Shown here in pieces: positions 18,473 to 27,440 of a DNA stretch of 64,000 bases. A program made the position numbers and the translations under genes. Numbering within the stretch: the first letter of the stretch is position 1; each line of letters begins with the position of its first letter. Under the pieces are notes generated by a model that saw only the letters and a program-made list of their open reading frames with translations, was not told the origin of the DNA and made no database searches. Where the stretch lies: positions 682,001 to 746,000 of the forward strand of contig JAJCZU010000002.1 in the NCBI GenBank assembly GCA_029262235.1. Reading direction: 5' to 3'. This stretch comes from Candidatus Eiseniibacteriota bacterium. GTDB taxonomy: Bacteria; Orphanbacterota; Orphanbacteria; Orphanbacterales; Orphanbacteraceae.

Positions 18473-19738
18473 GTGTCTGATCGACCTCCTGTGGATCTTC
18501 TGATCGAGAATGCGGATCGCGTCGTCACGCTGGCGGGCAGCGGCCCGGTCGCGAACGCGGGCTGGGACGATCTCGGCATCATCGAGCACGGTTCGGTTGC
18601 GATCGCGGGTGACCGCATCGCGGCCGTCGGAAGGACGGACGCGGTACGCGAGGCGGTTACGATCACCGGGGAGACCTGCGTGATCGACGCCCGGGGGCGC
18701 ATGGTCACGCCGGGCTTCGTAGACCCCCACACGCACTTTCTGTTCGCGGGAAATCGAGCCGAAGAGTACGGGATGCGGGTCGAGGGCGTGCCCTATCAGA
18801 CGATCCGAGAACAGGGGGGCGGGATCCGATCGACCGTGCGCGCTTTCCGGGAAGCCACCGATGACGAACTCACGGACGCGGGGCGGGCGCGCCTTTCGAT
18901 GATGCTGCAGGCCGGAACGACCACCGTCGAGGGGAAGAGCGGCTACGGCCTTTCGATGGCCGACGAGATGCGCGCGCTGCGCATCATACGGAAGTTAGGG
19001 GAAGAAATGCCCCTTACGATCGTGCCCACATTTCTCGGCGCCCACGACATTCCCCCCGAATTCGACGGGGACCGCGCCGGCTACATCGACCTCGTCATCC
19101 ATAAGATGATTCCCGAGGCCTCCCGCATCGCGGTCTTCTGCGACGTCTTCTGCGAGCAGGGTTACTTCGACCGCGCGGAATCGAAACGCATTCTGATGGC
19201 CGGCAGGGAACACGGGATGATCCCGAAGCTCCACGCCGAGGAGTTCGTTCCGATGGGCGGCGGCGAGCTGGCAGCCGAAGTGGGCGCCATCTCCGCCGAT
19301 CACCTGCTCGTGATTACGGATGAAGGAGTGGCGGCGATGGCGGATGCCGGCGTGATCGGCGTACTCCTGCCCGGCACGACGATCGGGCTCGCGTCCGGCC
19401 GCTGGGCCGATATCGAGAAGTTTCGCCGGGGCGGGCTCCCCGTCGCGCTTGCGACGGACTGCAATCCGGGAAGCAGCTACACGATCTCCCAGGCGTGCAT
19501 TCTGTCCCTCGCCTGCTCATTGCTCAAGATGACGGTGCCCGAAGCGTGGGCCGGTGTCACGCGAAACGCGGCGGCGGCGATCGGGCTCCAGGAGAGCGTT
19601 GGCACCCTCGAAACGGGCAAAATCGCCGATTGCCTCGTTTTTTCCGAAAATCATCCCGCGGCGGTTCCGTACCGATTCGGGCAGAATCTGATCGATTTTG
19701 TCATTCGGAACGGAAATCTTCTCCCATCATTCGATTAA
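18473..19738 (+). CDS. hutI: Imidazolonepropionase
   Basis: 421 residues from GTG 18473, preceded by GGGGGAG. This amidohydrolase-fold enzyme opens the imidazolone ring to give N-formimino-L-glutamate. The metal site is visible: His86-Thr-His88 in DPHTHFLFAGNR, with KLHAEEF and ALATDCNPGS (catalytic Asp) further on. The urocanase-histidase-imidazolonepropionase set is complete for the first three steps. No hutG (formiminoglutamase) or hutF follows, so the final step must be encoded elsewhere or use a folate-dependent formiminotransferase. Confidence 0.96.
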   Translation: MSDRPPVDLLIENADRVVTLAGSGPVANAGWDDLGIIEHGSVAIAGDRIAAVGRTDAVREAVTITGETCVIDARGRMVTPGFVDPHTHFLFAGNRAEEYGMRVEGVPYQTIREQGGGIRSTVRAFREATDDELTDAGRARLSMMLQAGTTTVEGKSGYGLSMADEMRALRIIRKLGEEMPLTIVPTFLGAHDIPPEFDGDRAGYIDLVIHKMIPEASRIAVFCDVFCEQGYFDRAESKRILMAGREHGMIPKLHAEEFVPMGGGELAAEVGAISADHLLVITDEGVAAMADAGVIGVLLPGTTIGLASGRWADIEKFRRGGLPVALATDCNPGSSYTISQACILSLACSLLKMTVPEAWAGVTRNAAAAIGLQESVGTLETGKIADCLVFSENHPAAVPYRFGQNLIDFVIRNGNLLPSFD

Positions 19739-19831
19739 GTTTTTCCCCGTTTGAGCCGAACTTTTCTGTAGCAACAGATGCAATTCATTTCCGATCCGGA
19801 ACCGTTGGCCTTTCGGAGGAGGAGTCCTCAC

Positions 19832-21184
19832 TTGGCGCCTGTATCAGAAGTATTGAAGAAAGCCCGGGAACTCGAAAAAAAGGGTGACTGGGATCGTGCC
19901 GCGCAGGAATACAAGAGCCTGCAGTCGCTCGAACATCCTCCGCCACTCGCGTTCAATCTCCTCGGGGACCTCTACCACAAGAAGGGGGACGAGGAGGAGG
20001 CGTACGTCTGGTACGAGAAAGCGATCGAAATGTACGCGGAGGAAGGTCTCTTCGCGAACGCGATCGGGATCTGTCGGAAGACGCTGCGGCAGGATCGAGA
20101 GCGGCTCGATATCCTCGAGAAGCTCGCCGACCTCTTTCATCAGCAGGGCCTCGCCCGCGAAGCCGTGAACCATCATCTGCTCTATGGGGCGACGATGGCG
20201 AAACGGGGGGCGGTCGATTCCGTGATCGCTTCGGCCGAGAGAATCCGCTCGATCATGCCCGAGGACCCGAAAGTCCGCGAGAAGATGGGTGAGCTGCTTC
20301 AGACGGTGGAAGCCGAACGAGAGGCGATGATCGAATTCGCCGCGGCGGAGACCGGGTACCGGAACCGCGGCGACGAAGAGGATGCGAACCGGCTTGCGGA
20401 AGTGCTCGGCGACTTCAGCCATGAAGTGGCTGCCGAGACAGCGGCGCCCGAGTCGCCGGAAGACTTCCCGGGCATGCAGAACATGAATATCGATATCGAC
20501 GAACCGGCGGCCGCGGACGGAGAGAACTCCACCGGAGATGGGCCGGAGACGGGATACGAGATCGATGCCGCCGCCACGCTCGACAATGCGGCGGACCGGA
20601 GTGACGACGGCGCGCTCGACATGCCGGAAGACCACGTCTTCGAGATCGATGAGAACGCGGCGTCGGATCTGCACGCGGATCAAGGCGCGTCCGAAACGAG
20701 CCGTACCGAACGGCCGGCGCCGAGCTCGCAGCACTATCCGGAGGACGATGAAAACGATTTCGTTCCCATGAGCGAGATTCTGCGTGAGTTCCAGGAAGGT
20801 GTGGAGCAAATCCTTGACGAGCATGACTACCAGTCGCATTATGACATGGGCATGTCGTACAAGGAGATGGGACTCTACGAAGAGGCGCTGCGCGAATTTC
20901 AGGCGGCCGCTCCTTCGCCCGAGCACCATCAAGCATGCCTGGAGATGCAGGCGGCGGTTCTGCTCGAACTGAGCCGCTTCGACGAAGCGATTGAAGTGGT
21001 CGAAGACCTCCTGACCGGCGATCTCGCCGAAAGCAAGAACGAGGCAAGCGGCCACTATCTGCTCGGCATGGCGTACGAGCGGAAGGGCGAGTCCGATCTC
21101 GCGCTGAACGAATACCGCAGAGTCGAGGAACTGGATCCCCATTTCGGGAACGTGCGTGAGAGAATCGCGCAAGTGAACAAGTGA
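19832..21184 (+). CDS. TPR-repeat protein of unknown function
   Basis: 450 residues from TTG 19832, set by the strong GGAGGAGG nine nt upstream; an open frame continues further 5' without a ribosome binding site. No signal peptide. The N-terminal ~150 residues hold tetratricopeptide repeats (LEKKGDWDRAAQEYKSLQSL, LLGDLYHKKGDEEEAYVWYE, LFANAIGICRKTLRQ, LADLFHQQGLAREAVNHHLL). A long acidic, low-complexity linker (about 205-310, rich in Asp, Glu and Ala) separates them from a C-terminal TPR set (YDMGMSYKEMGLYEEALREF, YLLGMAYERKGESDLALNEY). The layout suggests a cytoplasmic scaffold. It stands 93 nt after hutI and probably starts a new transcription unit. Confidence 0.75.
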   Translation: MAPVSEVLKKARELEKKGDWDRAAQEYKSLQSLEHPPPLAFNLLGDLYHKKGDEEEAYVWYEKAIEMYAEEGLFANAIGICRKTLRQDRERLDILEKLADLFHQQGLAREAVNHHLLYGATMAKRGAVDSVIASAERIRSIMPEDPKVREKMGELLQTVEAEREAMIEFAAAETGYRNRGDEEDANRLAEVLGDFSHEVAAETAAPESPEDFPGMQNMNIDIDEPAAADGENSTGDGPETGYEIDAAATLDNAADRSDDGALDMPEDHVFEIDENAASDLHADQGASETSRTERPAPSSQHYPEDDENDFVPMSEILREFQEGVEQILDEHDYQSHYDMGMSYKEMGLYEEALREFQAAAPSPEHHQACLEMQAAVLLELSRFDEAIEVVEDLLTGDLAESKNEASGHYLLGMAYERKGESDLALNEYRRVEELDPHFGNVRERIAQVNK

Positions 21185-21194
21185 ACATGATCGT

Positions 21195-22016
21195 TTGACA
21201 GTTATCCACGCGGATCTGCACAGCCATACACATCACTCCGACGGCGTCCTTTCCCCCGCCGAACTTCTTGCGCGCGCGATCGAAGTCGATCTGCGCGTGC
21301 TTTCCGTTACCGATCACGATACGACCGACGCGGTCCTTCCGCTGACCCTTGCCGCCGAGGACACTCCCGTTACGATCGTGCCGGGAGTCGAGCTCTCGAC
21401 CACGTGGGAGACGAAGGAGATTCATCTGCTCGGGTACTGGGTCGATCCCGGTTACGAGCCGCTGATCGAAACGCTCGCGACGATTCGCGGAGCGCGTTTC
21501 ACACGCGCCGAGAAAATCGTTGACCGCCTCAAAGACCAACAGATAACTTTGGATCTCGACGCCATCCGGGAGGCTACGCCGGGCGGGTTGATCGGACGCC
21601 CGCACATCGCGGACGCGATGGTGGACGGGGGATACGTCCCCGATCGGAACGCGGCCTTCGACGGGTATCTTGCCGACGGCATGCCCGCGGTCTCTCCGAA
21701 GAATTTTCTGACACCGCAGGAAGGGATCGCGCTGCTTCGTGAAGCGGGCGGATTCGTTTCCGTTGCCCATCCGGGAGCGACCCGGATTCTGTCTCTGCTT
21801 GAAGAGATGAGCGAGTGGGGCCTGCAGGGTGTGGAAGTGTGGCACCCGCAGCATTCGTACGGTGTCGTTCAGAAACTCAGCGCCGCGGCGGACGAACTCG
21901 GCCTCGTCCCGACGGGAGGCTCCGATTATCACGGCTTCGACGGGAATCGTACGGTCTTCGGTCGCTTCGGCCTCACGGAAGAGCGTTACCACGCGCTCGC
22001 CAGCGCGCCGCGCTGA
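21195..22016 (+). CDS. PHP-domain phosphoesterase (RNase AM / nucleoside bisphosphate phosphatase type)
   Basis: 273 residues from TTG 21195. The polymerase-and-histidinol-phosphatase metal site is evident: DLHSHTHHSDG (Asp7, His9, His11, Asp16), VTDHDTTD, PGVELSTTW, the insert with GRPHIADAMVDGGYV, SVAHPG and GGSDYHG. Stand-alone proteins of this size (about 270-290 residues) act as 5'-3' exonucleases on short RNAs or as 3',5'-nucleoside bisphosphate phosphatases. The precise substrate is inferred from the family. It begins 10 nt after the TPR gene and is co-transcribed with it. Confidence 0.85.
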   Translation: MTVIHADLHSHTHHSDGVLSPAELLARAIEVDLRVLSVTDHDTTDAVLPLTLAAEDTPVTIVPGVELSTTWETKEIHLLGYWVDPGYEPLIETLATIRGARFTRAEKIVDRLKDQQITLDLDAIREATPGGLIGRPHIADAMVDGGYVPDRNAAFDGYLADGMPAVSPKNFLTPQEGIALLREAGGFVSVAHPGATRILSLLEEMSEWGLQGVEVWHPQHSYGVVQKLSAAADELGLVPTGGSDYHGFDGNRTVFGRFGLTEERYHALASAPR

Positions 22017-22041
22017 TCGGCTGATCCCTCCGTTTCTACTA

Positions 22042-23841
22042 TTGCTCCTGCTGTTTCTCCTCTCCACGCCATGGAACGCGCGCGCTGATTCCACCGATAC
22101 CGCAATCCCGGCGGACTCGACCGGGGACGGCGATCCTGCCGTTGCGGCAGGGCCGGCATCTTTTGCGCCGGCGGGGGCACGCGCAGTCCTTCTCGAGGAA
22201 GCGTTCGCGCGCTACGCGATTCTTACCTGGTCTGACGCGCTCGCGGCCATCCCGGGTGGTCGCGTCGATCGATTCGGCCCTCTCGGCTTCTACGAAACCT
22301 ATCGCGTGGACGGTCTCGGCGCTCCCGCTGTTCTTTACGAAGGAATTCCGGTGCCCGGCGCCGGAAACGGGCTTGCGAACGGGAACGCGCTACCGTTTGC
22401 GGCGGTCGGACGGCTTGCCGTGACGGGACCGGGGATCGAAACGAGGGATGCCCGCGCGAACGCGGACGGCGCCATTCTGCTTGCGGCGGAACCGTGGGCC
22501 GGAGGCATCCCGCGCAGTCTCGTCTGGGTGGATCAGGGGGCGAGCGGCTATCAGCGCTATCTCGGACGCTTCTCCCGCGACATCGGTCGTTCGACATACG
22601 TGCGGGCTCATTTCCAGTTTCGCCAGAGCAGCAGTTTCGTGCCGGTGAACACCGAGAACTACCGGGGTCGGGAAGTCGACCTACGACTCGGTGGTTCGCT
22701 CGGGGCCGTTCGCTACGAACTCGGCTACTGGGACTATGGGGACGAACAGTACGTCTTTGACGACTCGCTCCGGGGCGAGAACGGTTTCTCGCACACCGGC
22801 GAGGAGAAGAAGCAGATCGCCCGGCTGCGCCTCACACTCCCGCGGGGAAGCACGGCTCAGCTCTACGCAACGAATGCCACACTGGACGCCGCCCCTCTGG
22901 CAGGCGACACGGCGCTTGCGGGCGAGGAGAGGCGTGACGGTGTCGTGATCGCGGCGCCGTTCCCGCTTGCGTCCGGCGCGATCGTGCTCTCGGCCCGTGC
23001 CGAACGCCGCGAGGCGACGGCCGGGGCGACCACGCGCGACCGCTGGGAGTCCGGCGGGTTCGCGGAGGTAAGCCGTCCGTTCCCGCTCGGCGTGGTAACG
23101 GCCCGGGCGGGAGGCGTGATTCCGTCCGGTACAGACGGTGCCGTAGTCGGAAACGGCGAACTCCGGATCGAGCGCACGCGCGAACAGTGGGGAAGTCACG
23201 TTTCGCTCGTGCGGGCCCGGCGGGAGGCTTCGGCCGAGCAGTTTGCGCGCGGTGCGGATCATTTCGGGATTGCGAACCAGGTGGAAGTCGGCATGCACGG
23301 GCCGGGAGCAGAGGGAACGTGGCGGCTCCGGTACGCGTTTCGATACGTCGAGGACGCGCTGGTTCCCCTCGCCGTGGACCCGTTCTTTTCGGAGTACTAC
23401 CGGTATGAGGAAAGCGCCCATATCGCGGAAGCGTCCTGTGCGTGGGATGCCGGGCCCGCGGCCGCGGAACTGTCCTATCTCTTCAGCCGATCGCGTGAAG
23501 AAGGGGCGGACCGGCCCCCGCCGTATCAGTCGGATCACGTCGTACGGGGCAGGGTTGCCCTTTCCCGCGTGGTCCCGTACATTCAGGCTCTCGGGCGGAT
23601 CGACCTGCTCGGCGAGTGGCGTTCGGACCGCTTTGCGCCGGGCCGGGATGTCCCCATGGATGACTATTACTACCTGCGGGGACGTTTCACGCTGGAACTC
23701 CGCGGCGCGGACGTATACTGCCAGGCAGAACGCGTCACGGGGCATCGTCTCGAATATCGCGACGGGATCGGGGGCGCAGCCGGCGTCCTTTCCGGGACAT
23801 TTCAGATCTACTTCGGTGTCCGGTGGCCCCTGGAGGACTAG
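22042..23841 (+). CDS. Predicted outer-membrane protein with TonB-plug-like N-terminus
   Basis: About 600 residues. The start is uncertain: the frame is open far upstream inside the PHP gene. A signal peptide (LLLLLLFLLSTPWNARA) begins right after the PHP stop, so the start is either TTG 22042 or the rare CTG 22021; neither has a good ribosome binding site. After the signal, YAILTWSDALAAIPGGRVDR and YRVDGLGAPAVLYEGIPVPG resemble the plug domain of TonB-dependent receptors. The remainder shows alternating aromatic beta-strands (YRYEESAHIAEASC, DDYYYLRGRFTLEL) and ends IYFGVRWPLED. No TonB box is recognisable. Function unknown; probably a barrel lacking or with a shortened plug. Confidence 0.6.
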   Translation: MLLLFLLSTPWNARADSTDTAIPADSTGDGDPAVAAGPASFAPAGARAVLLEEAFARYAILTWSDALAAIPGGRVDRFGPLGFYETYRVDGLGAPAVLYEGIPVPGAGNGLANGNALPFAAVGRLAVTGPGIETRDARANADGAILLAAEPWAGGIPRSLVWVDQGASGYQRYLGRFSRDIGRSTYVRAHFQFRQSSSFVPVNTENYRGREVDLRLGGSLGAVRYELGYWDYGDEQYVFDDSLRGENGFSHTGEEKKQIARLRLTLPRGSTAQLYATNATLDAAPLAGDTALAGEERRDGVVIAAPFPLASGAIVLSARAERREATAGATTRDRWESGGFAEVSRPFPLGVVTARAGGVIPSGTDGAVVGNGELRIERTREQWGSHVSLVRARREASAEQFARGADHFGIANQVEVGMHGPGAEGTWRLRYAFRYVEDALVPLAVDPFFSEYYRYEESAHIAEASCAWDAGPAAAELSYLFSRSREEGADRPPPYQSDHVVRGRVALSRVVPYIQALGRIDLLGEWRSDRFAPGRDVPMDDYYYLRGRFTLELRGADVYCQAERVTGHRLEYRDGIGGAAGVLSGTFQIYFGVRWPLED

Positions 23842-23844
23842 CGC

Positions 23845-24414
23845 GTGACGATCATCGACATTCTGCTCGGCGTTGCCGTTCTCCTGTTCGTGATCCGGGG
23901 TGTTCTGAAGGGCCTCATTCAGGAGCTCTTTTCGCTGGCCGCCGTCGTCGTGGGCTGGGTCGCCGCGTCCCGCTATCACATCATGCTCGACGCCTACGTG
24001 CCCGAAGTCGTGAACGACCCGGCGATCCGGCGTCTCATTCTGTTCGGCGCCACGTTTCTGATCGCGGCCGGCGCCGTGCGCCTCATCGGGTATCTCTTTC
24101 ACAAACTGCTGGCCGACTCGCCGCTCAGCGCCGTGAATCGGGCCCTCGGCGGCGTCGTGGGGGGGATCGTCGGCATGACGCTGATCGGCGTACTTCTCCT
24201 CGCGCTCACCACGTATCTTCCCTACGGGCAGAGTGTCTTTCGGAATTCGGAACTCTACCCTTACTTCACGTCCGTCGTTCGGATTCTCGCGGGCGCGCTT
24301 CCGGAACCCGCGCGCGAACTGTTCGAGAAGCACTTTCACCAGAACCTCGAACCGGCCGACGACGACAAATACGTACACTGGACAATTCATGAGAACTCCA
24401 AGGAGACGATATGA
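23845..24414 (+). CDS. CvpA-family inner-membrane protein
   Basis: 189 residues from GTG 23845, preceded by TGGAGGA. Four hydrophobic helices are visible: IDILLGVAVLLFVIRGV, LIQELFSLAAVVVGWVAAS, LILFGATFLIAAGAVRLIGY and GGVVGGIVGMTLIGVLLLAL. The early pattern D..(L)G..(L)...RG...G...E.FSL is the CvpA/colicin V production signature. The C-terminal ~50 residues are polar and probably cytoplasmic. CvpA proteins support envelope integrity in several species, though the molecular role is unsettled. The ATGA overlap with the phosphomannomutase gene indicates coupling. Confidence 0.85.
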   Translation: MTIIDILLGVAVLLFVIRGVLKGLIQELFSLAAVVVGWVAASRYHIMLDAYVPEVVNDPAIRRLILFGATFLIAAGAVRLIGYLFHKLLADSPLSAVNRALGGVVGGIVGMTLIGVLLLALTTYLPYGQSVFRNSELYPYFTSVVRILAGALPEPARELFEKHFHQNLEPADDDKYVHWTIHENSKETI

Positions 24415-25787
24415 ATCGCGCCATCTTTCGGGAGTATGACATCCGCGGAATTGTCGACCGCGATCTGACACTCGAGATCGTAGAAACGCTCGGCCGCGGC
24501 ATCGGGACCTGGCTCAAACGAAAATACAAGGGCGACATGGTCGTCGGCCGTGACGTGCGCCACAGCTCGAAGCCGTTCGCGGATGCGCTCATGAAGGGCC
24601 TGAACGCATGCGGTCTCGACTGCGTGGAACTCGGCATGGTGCCGACGCCCCTGCTCTACTACGCGGTGAATCGTGAAGGGCCCGACTCGTACTGCGGCGG
24701 GATCATGATCACGGGCAGTCACAATCCGCCGGAGTTCAACGGTTTCAAGATCTGCCATGGCGCGGTGCCCGTGTTCGGCCCCGACATTCAGGAGATCTAC
24801 GAACTCATCGCGAAGAAGGACTTCGAGTCGGGAACGGGGTCCGTTCGTCAGATGGACGTCATTCCGGACTACATCGAGGAAGTCGCGGGCCAGATCGAGA
24901 TCGCGCGTCCCGTGAAAGTGGTCGTCGACTGCGGCAACGGTGTGGCGGGGCCGGTGGCGATCCCGCTTCTCGAGAAGCTCGGCTGCGACGTGCGGCCGCT
25001 GTTCGAAGAACCCGACGGCAACTTCCCGAACCATCACCCGGATCCGACGGTCGTGAAGTACATTCAGCAATTGATTCATGAAACGAAGTCGAGCGACGCG
25101 GAACTCGGGATCGGCTACGACGGAGACGCGGATCGCATCGGTGCGATCGACGAGAACGGCGACATTCTGTTCGGCGACACGCTCACGGGAATCTTCTCGA
25201 AACCCATTCTCGCCGCGAACCCGGGCGCCAAAATCCTGTTCGACGTGAAATGTTCGCAGGGGCTCGTGGAAGCGATCCGGGCGTTCGGCGGGACGCCGTT
25301 CATGTGGAAGACCGGACACTCGCATCTGAAGAACAAACTCAAAGTCGAGAAGGCGGTCATGGCGGGGGAGATGAGCGGACACGTATTTTTCGCGGACCGC
25401 TACTACGGATACGACGACGCGATTTACGCGTCGTGCCGCCTGCTCGAAATCGTTTCGAAGGAGAAACGCCCGCTCTCGGCCATCGCGTCGGACATACCGA
25501 AGTACTTCACGACGCCGGAGATTCGCATCGACTGCCCGGACGACCAGAAGTTCGCGGTCGTCGACAAGATGCTGAAGCGTTTCCAGGACGAGTACGAGGT
25601 AAACGATATCGACGGGGCGCGCATCAATTTTCCGAACGGCTGGGGTCTCATTCGTTCTTCGAACACGCAGCCTGTGCTCGTGCTTCGATTCGAGGGCAAG
25701 ACAGCGAAGGACCGCGACGCGATTCAGCGCGAGATCGTCGGCGCCCTTTCCGAACACATCACAATCCCCGCGGAGCTCAAAGTCTGA
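24411..25787 (+). CDS. manB: Phosphomannomutase / phosphoglucomutase
   Basis: 458 residues. Interconverts hexose 6- and 1-phosphates, here most likely mannose for GDP-mannose synthesis given the next gene. The phosphoserine loop is ITGSHNPPEFNGFK with Ser103. The metal loop is GYDGDADRIG with Asp237, Asp239 and Asp241. The sugar-binding loop is GEMSGHVFF, and the C-terminal phosphate loop is RSSNTQPVLVLRFEG. Length matches AlgC/ManB-type enzymes (about 460). The start overlaps the CvpA stop by 4 nt, and the stop overlaps the ATG of the guanylyltransferase by 1 nt. Gene-name choice between manB and algC is by context. Confidence 0.93.
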   Translation: MNRAIFREYDIRGIVDRDLTLEIVETLGRGIGTWLKRKYKGDMVVGRDVRHSSKPFADALMKGLNACGLDCVELGMVPTPLLYYAVNREGPDSYCGGIMITGSHNPPEFNGFKICHGAVPVFGPDIQEIYELIAKKDFESGTGSVRQMDVIPDYIEEVAGQIEIARPVKVVVDCGNGVAGPVAIPLLEKLGCDVRPLFEEPDGNFPNHHPDPTVVKYIQQLIHETKSSDAELGIGYDGDADRIGAIDENGDILFGDTLTGIFSKPILAANPGAKILFDVKCSQGLVEAIRAFGGTPFMWKTGHSHLKNKLKVEKAVMAGEMSGHVFFADRYYGYDDAIYASCRLLEIVSKEKRPLSAIASDIPKYFTTPEIRIDCPDDQKFAVVDKMLKRFQDEYEVNDIDGARINFPNGWGLIRSSNTQPVLVLRFEGKTAKDRDAIQREIVGALSEHITIPAELKV

Positions 25788-26851
25788 TGATTGCCGTCAT
25801 CATGGCAGGGGGGAGCGGCACCCGTTTCTGGCCCGCGAGCCGGCGGGCGGAGCCGAAGCAGTTTCTGAAACTGACCGGCGACCGGTCGCTGCTGCAGGCC
25901 ACGGTTGACCGCATCGCTCCGCTCGTTCCGATCGATCGCGTGATCGTCGTTACGAACGCGCGCTTCGTGGATCGCGTGGCCGAAGATCTGCCGGACCTGC
26001 CGCGCGAAAACATTCTGGGCGAGCCGGTCGGCCGCAACACGGCGCCGTGCGTTGCGCTCGCAACCGCCTGGACGGAGTCGCGCTTCGGCCCGGACGAAGT
26101 CATGGCGGTGCTTCCGGCCGACCACTACATCGGCGATGAAGCCGGGTATCGGTCCGTGCTGGCCGCGGCCGAATCCGTGGCTGCCCGCGACGGGGGGCTC
26201 GTGACGATCGGGATCAAGCCCACCCGCCCCGAGACCGGATACGGCTATCTCGAACTCGGCGACGAAGAATCGGCCATGCAGGGTCACGCAGTCCGTCGCG
26301 TGGCTCGCTTCGTCGAAAAGCCCGACCGCGAACGCGCCATGGAATACATGAAGGGCGGGAATCATCTCTGGAACTCGGGCATGTTCGTCTGGAAGGCCGC
26401 GAGCATCCGTACGGAGATCGAACGCCAGATTCCCGACCTCGTGGCCGGCATGAACGCCTTTCGCGATACGCGGGATCTCACGGCCGAACTCGCGCGCCGC
26501 TACCCGGCGTTCCCTTCCGTCAGTATCGATTACGGGGTCATGGAAGGTGCGGCCGCCGTTCGTGCGATCCCGGGTGATTTCGCCTGGAACGACGTCGGCA
26601 GCTGGGAAGCCTTGCGCGATCTCGGCCCGCTCGACGAAGCCGGCAACGTGGTCCGCGGCGATGCCGTCCTGGTCGAATCGCACGACTGTGTCGTAGCCGG
26701 CGACGGGAAGCTGATCGCGGCTGTGGGAGTCCGCGATCTCATCATCGTGCAATCCGGGGACGCGATTCTGGTCTGCCCGCGCGACCGCGCGCAGGACGTC
26801 CGTCTCATCGTGGATCGGCTCGCGGAATCGGGGCGCGACGGCATTCTCTGA
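25787..26851 (+). CDS. manC: Mannose-1-phosphate guanylyltransferase
   Basis: 354 residues from ATG 25787, overlapping the upstream TGA. The nucleotidyltransferase signature is MAGGSGTRFWPASR with PKQFL, followed by EPVGRNTAPCVALA, VLPADHYIG, ETGYGYLELG, FVEKPD, LWNSGMFVWKA and the C-terminal FAWNDVGSWEAL. It makes GDP-mannose from mannose 1-phosphate and GTP. The protein is the short, single-domain form: the C-terminal cupin isomerase domain of bifunctional AlgA/ManC enzymes is absent. Together with the mutase it supplies GDP-mannose for O-antigen, exopolysaccharide or glycan modification. Confidence 0.95.
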   Translation: MIAVIMAGGSGTRFWPASRRAEPKQFLKLTGDRSLLQATVDRIAPLVPIDRVIVVTNARFVDRVAEDLPDLPRENILGEPVGRNTAPCVALATAWTESRFGPDEVMAVLPADHYIGDEAGYRSVLAAAESVAARDGGLVTIGIKPTRPETGYGYLELGDEESAMQGHAVRRVARFVEKPDRERAMEYMKGGNHLWNSGMFVWKAASIRTEIERQIPDLVAGMNAFRDTRDLTAELARRYPAFPSVSIDYGVMEGAAAVRAIPGDFAWNDVGSWEALRDLGPLDEAGNVVRGDAVLVESHDCVVAGDGKLIAAVGVRDLIIVQSGDAILVCPRDRAQDVRLIVDRLAESGRDGIL

Positions 26852-27056
26852 CATCCTCCCGCAACCCTCACTGCATTTTGCCCTCTCTCTTTCCGGTCAT
26901 TTTCGAATTGCGAATCGACGCGTTTTTCCGCGAATTGTACTTCTCTGTCCAACATTCTGAATGCGTTTCGGGGAGCATCTTCAGCGTGGGCCCGTCCAGC
27001 CGAAAGGTAGTTTGAAGGGACACCATGTGCTCGCTCCCCGCCGAGGGAGGTTCGTC

Positions 27057-27440
27057 ATGACGAACAGTGAGCGCTGGGTCGTCTGGATGCTGGTATTTCT
27101 GCTCCTGCTGGGAGCCGCCGGCCGCCGACTCGATATCAGCAGGAACGGCACGCTTCCGTGGAGCGTCCCTGATACGACCGAAGCAGAACCGGCGCCGGAG
27201 GAAAGTGCGGAAACGCCCGCTCCCCTGGTGGTCGACTTGAACCGCTGCGATCGCGAAGAGCTGGAGACCCTGCCCGGGCTCGGGCCGTCGAAAGCCGCGG
27301 CCGTGATTGCGTGGCGCGAGGAGCAGGGACCGTTCGAAACGGTCGAGGGGCTGCTCGCGGTGCCCGGTATCGGGCCGAAGACGCTGGAAAGACTGAAACC
27401 GCACTTATCCCTGGAAAGGGAAGGGGACCGGGCGCCATGA
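27057..27440 (+). CDS. ComEA-like membrane-anchored helix-hairpin-helix protein
   Basis: 127 residues from ATG 27057, 6 nt after GAGGGAGG; an open frame reaches back to 26961 without a better start. One N-terminal membrane helix (WVVWMLVFLLLLGAAG) is followed by a Pro/Glu-rich linker and tandem helix-hairpin-helix motifs: DLNRCDREELETLPGLGPSK and EGLLAVPGIGPKTLERL. This is the architecture of ComEA, which binds incoming DNA in the periplasm during transformation. It directly precedes and overlaps pilB by 4 nt. With dprA at 62.5 kb, this supports natural competence driven by the type IV pilus. Confidence 0.8.
   Translation: MTNSERWVVWMLVFLLLLGAAGRRLDISRNGTLPWSVPDTTEAEPAPEESAETPAPLVVDLNRCDREELETLPGLGPSKAAAVIAWREEQGPFETVEGLLAVPGIGPKTLERLKPHLSLEREGDRAP

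Noticed and set aside
27241-27410. Helix-hairpin-helix gene considered as a DNA-repair subunit
   Set aside because: The N-terminal membrane helix plus tandem HhH at the pilB boundary fits ComEA better.
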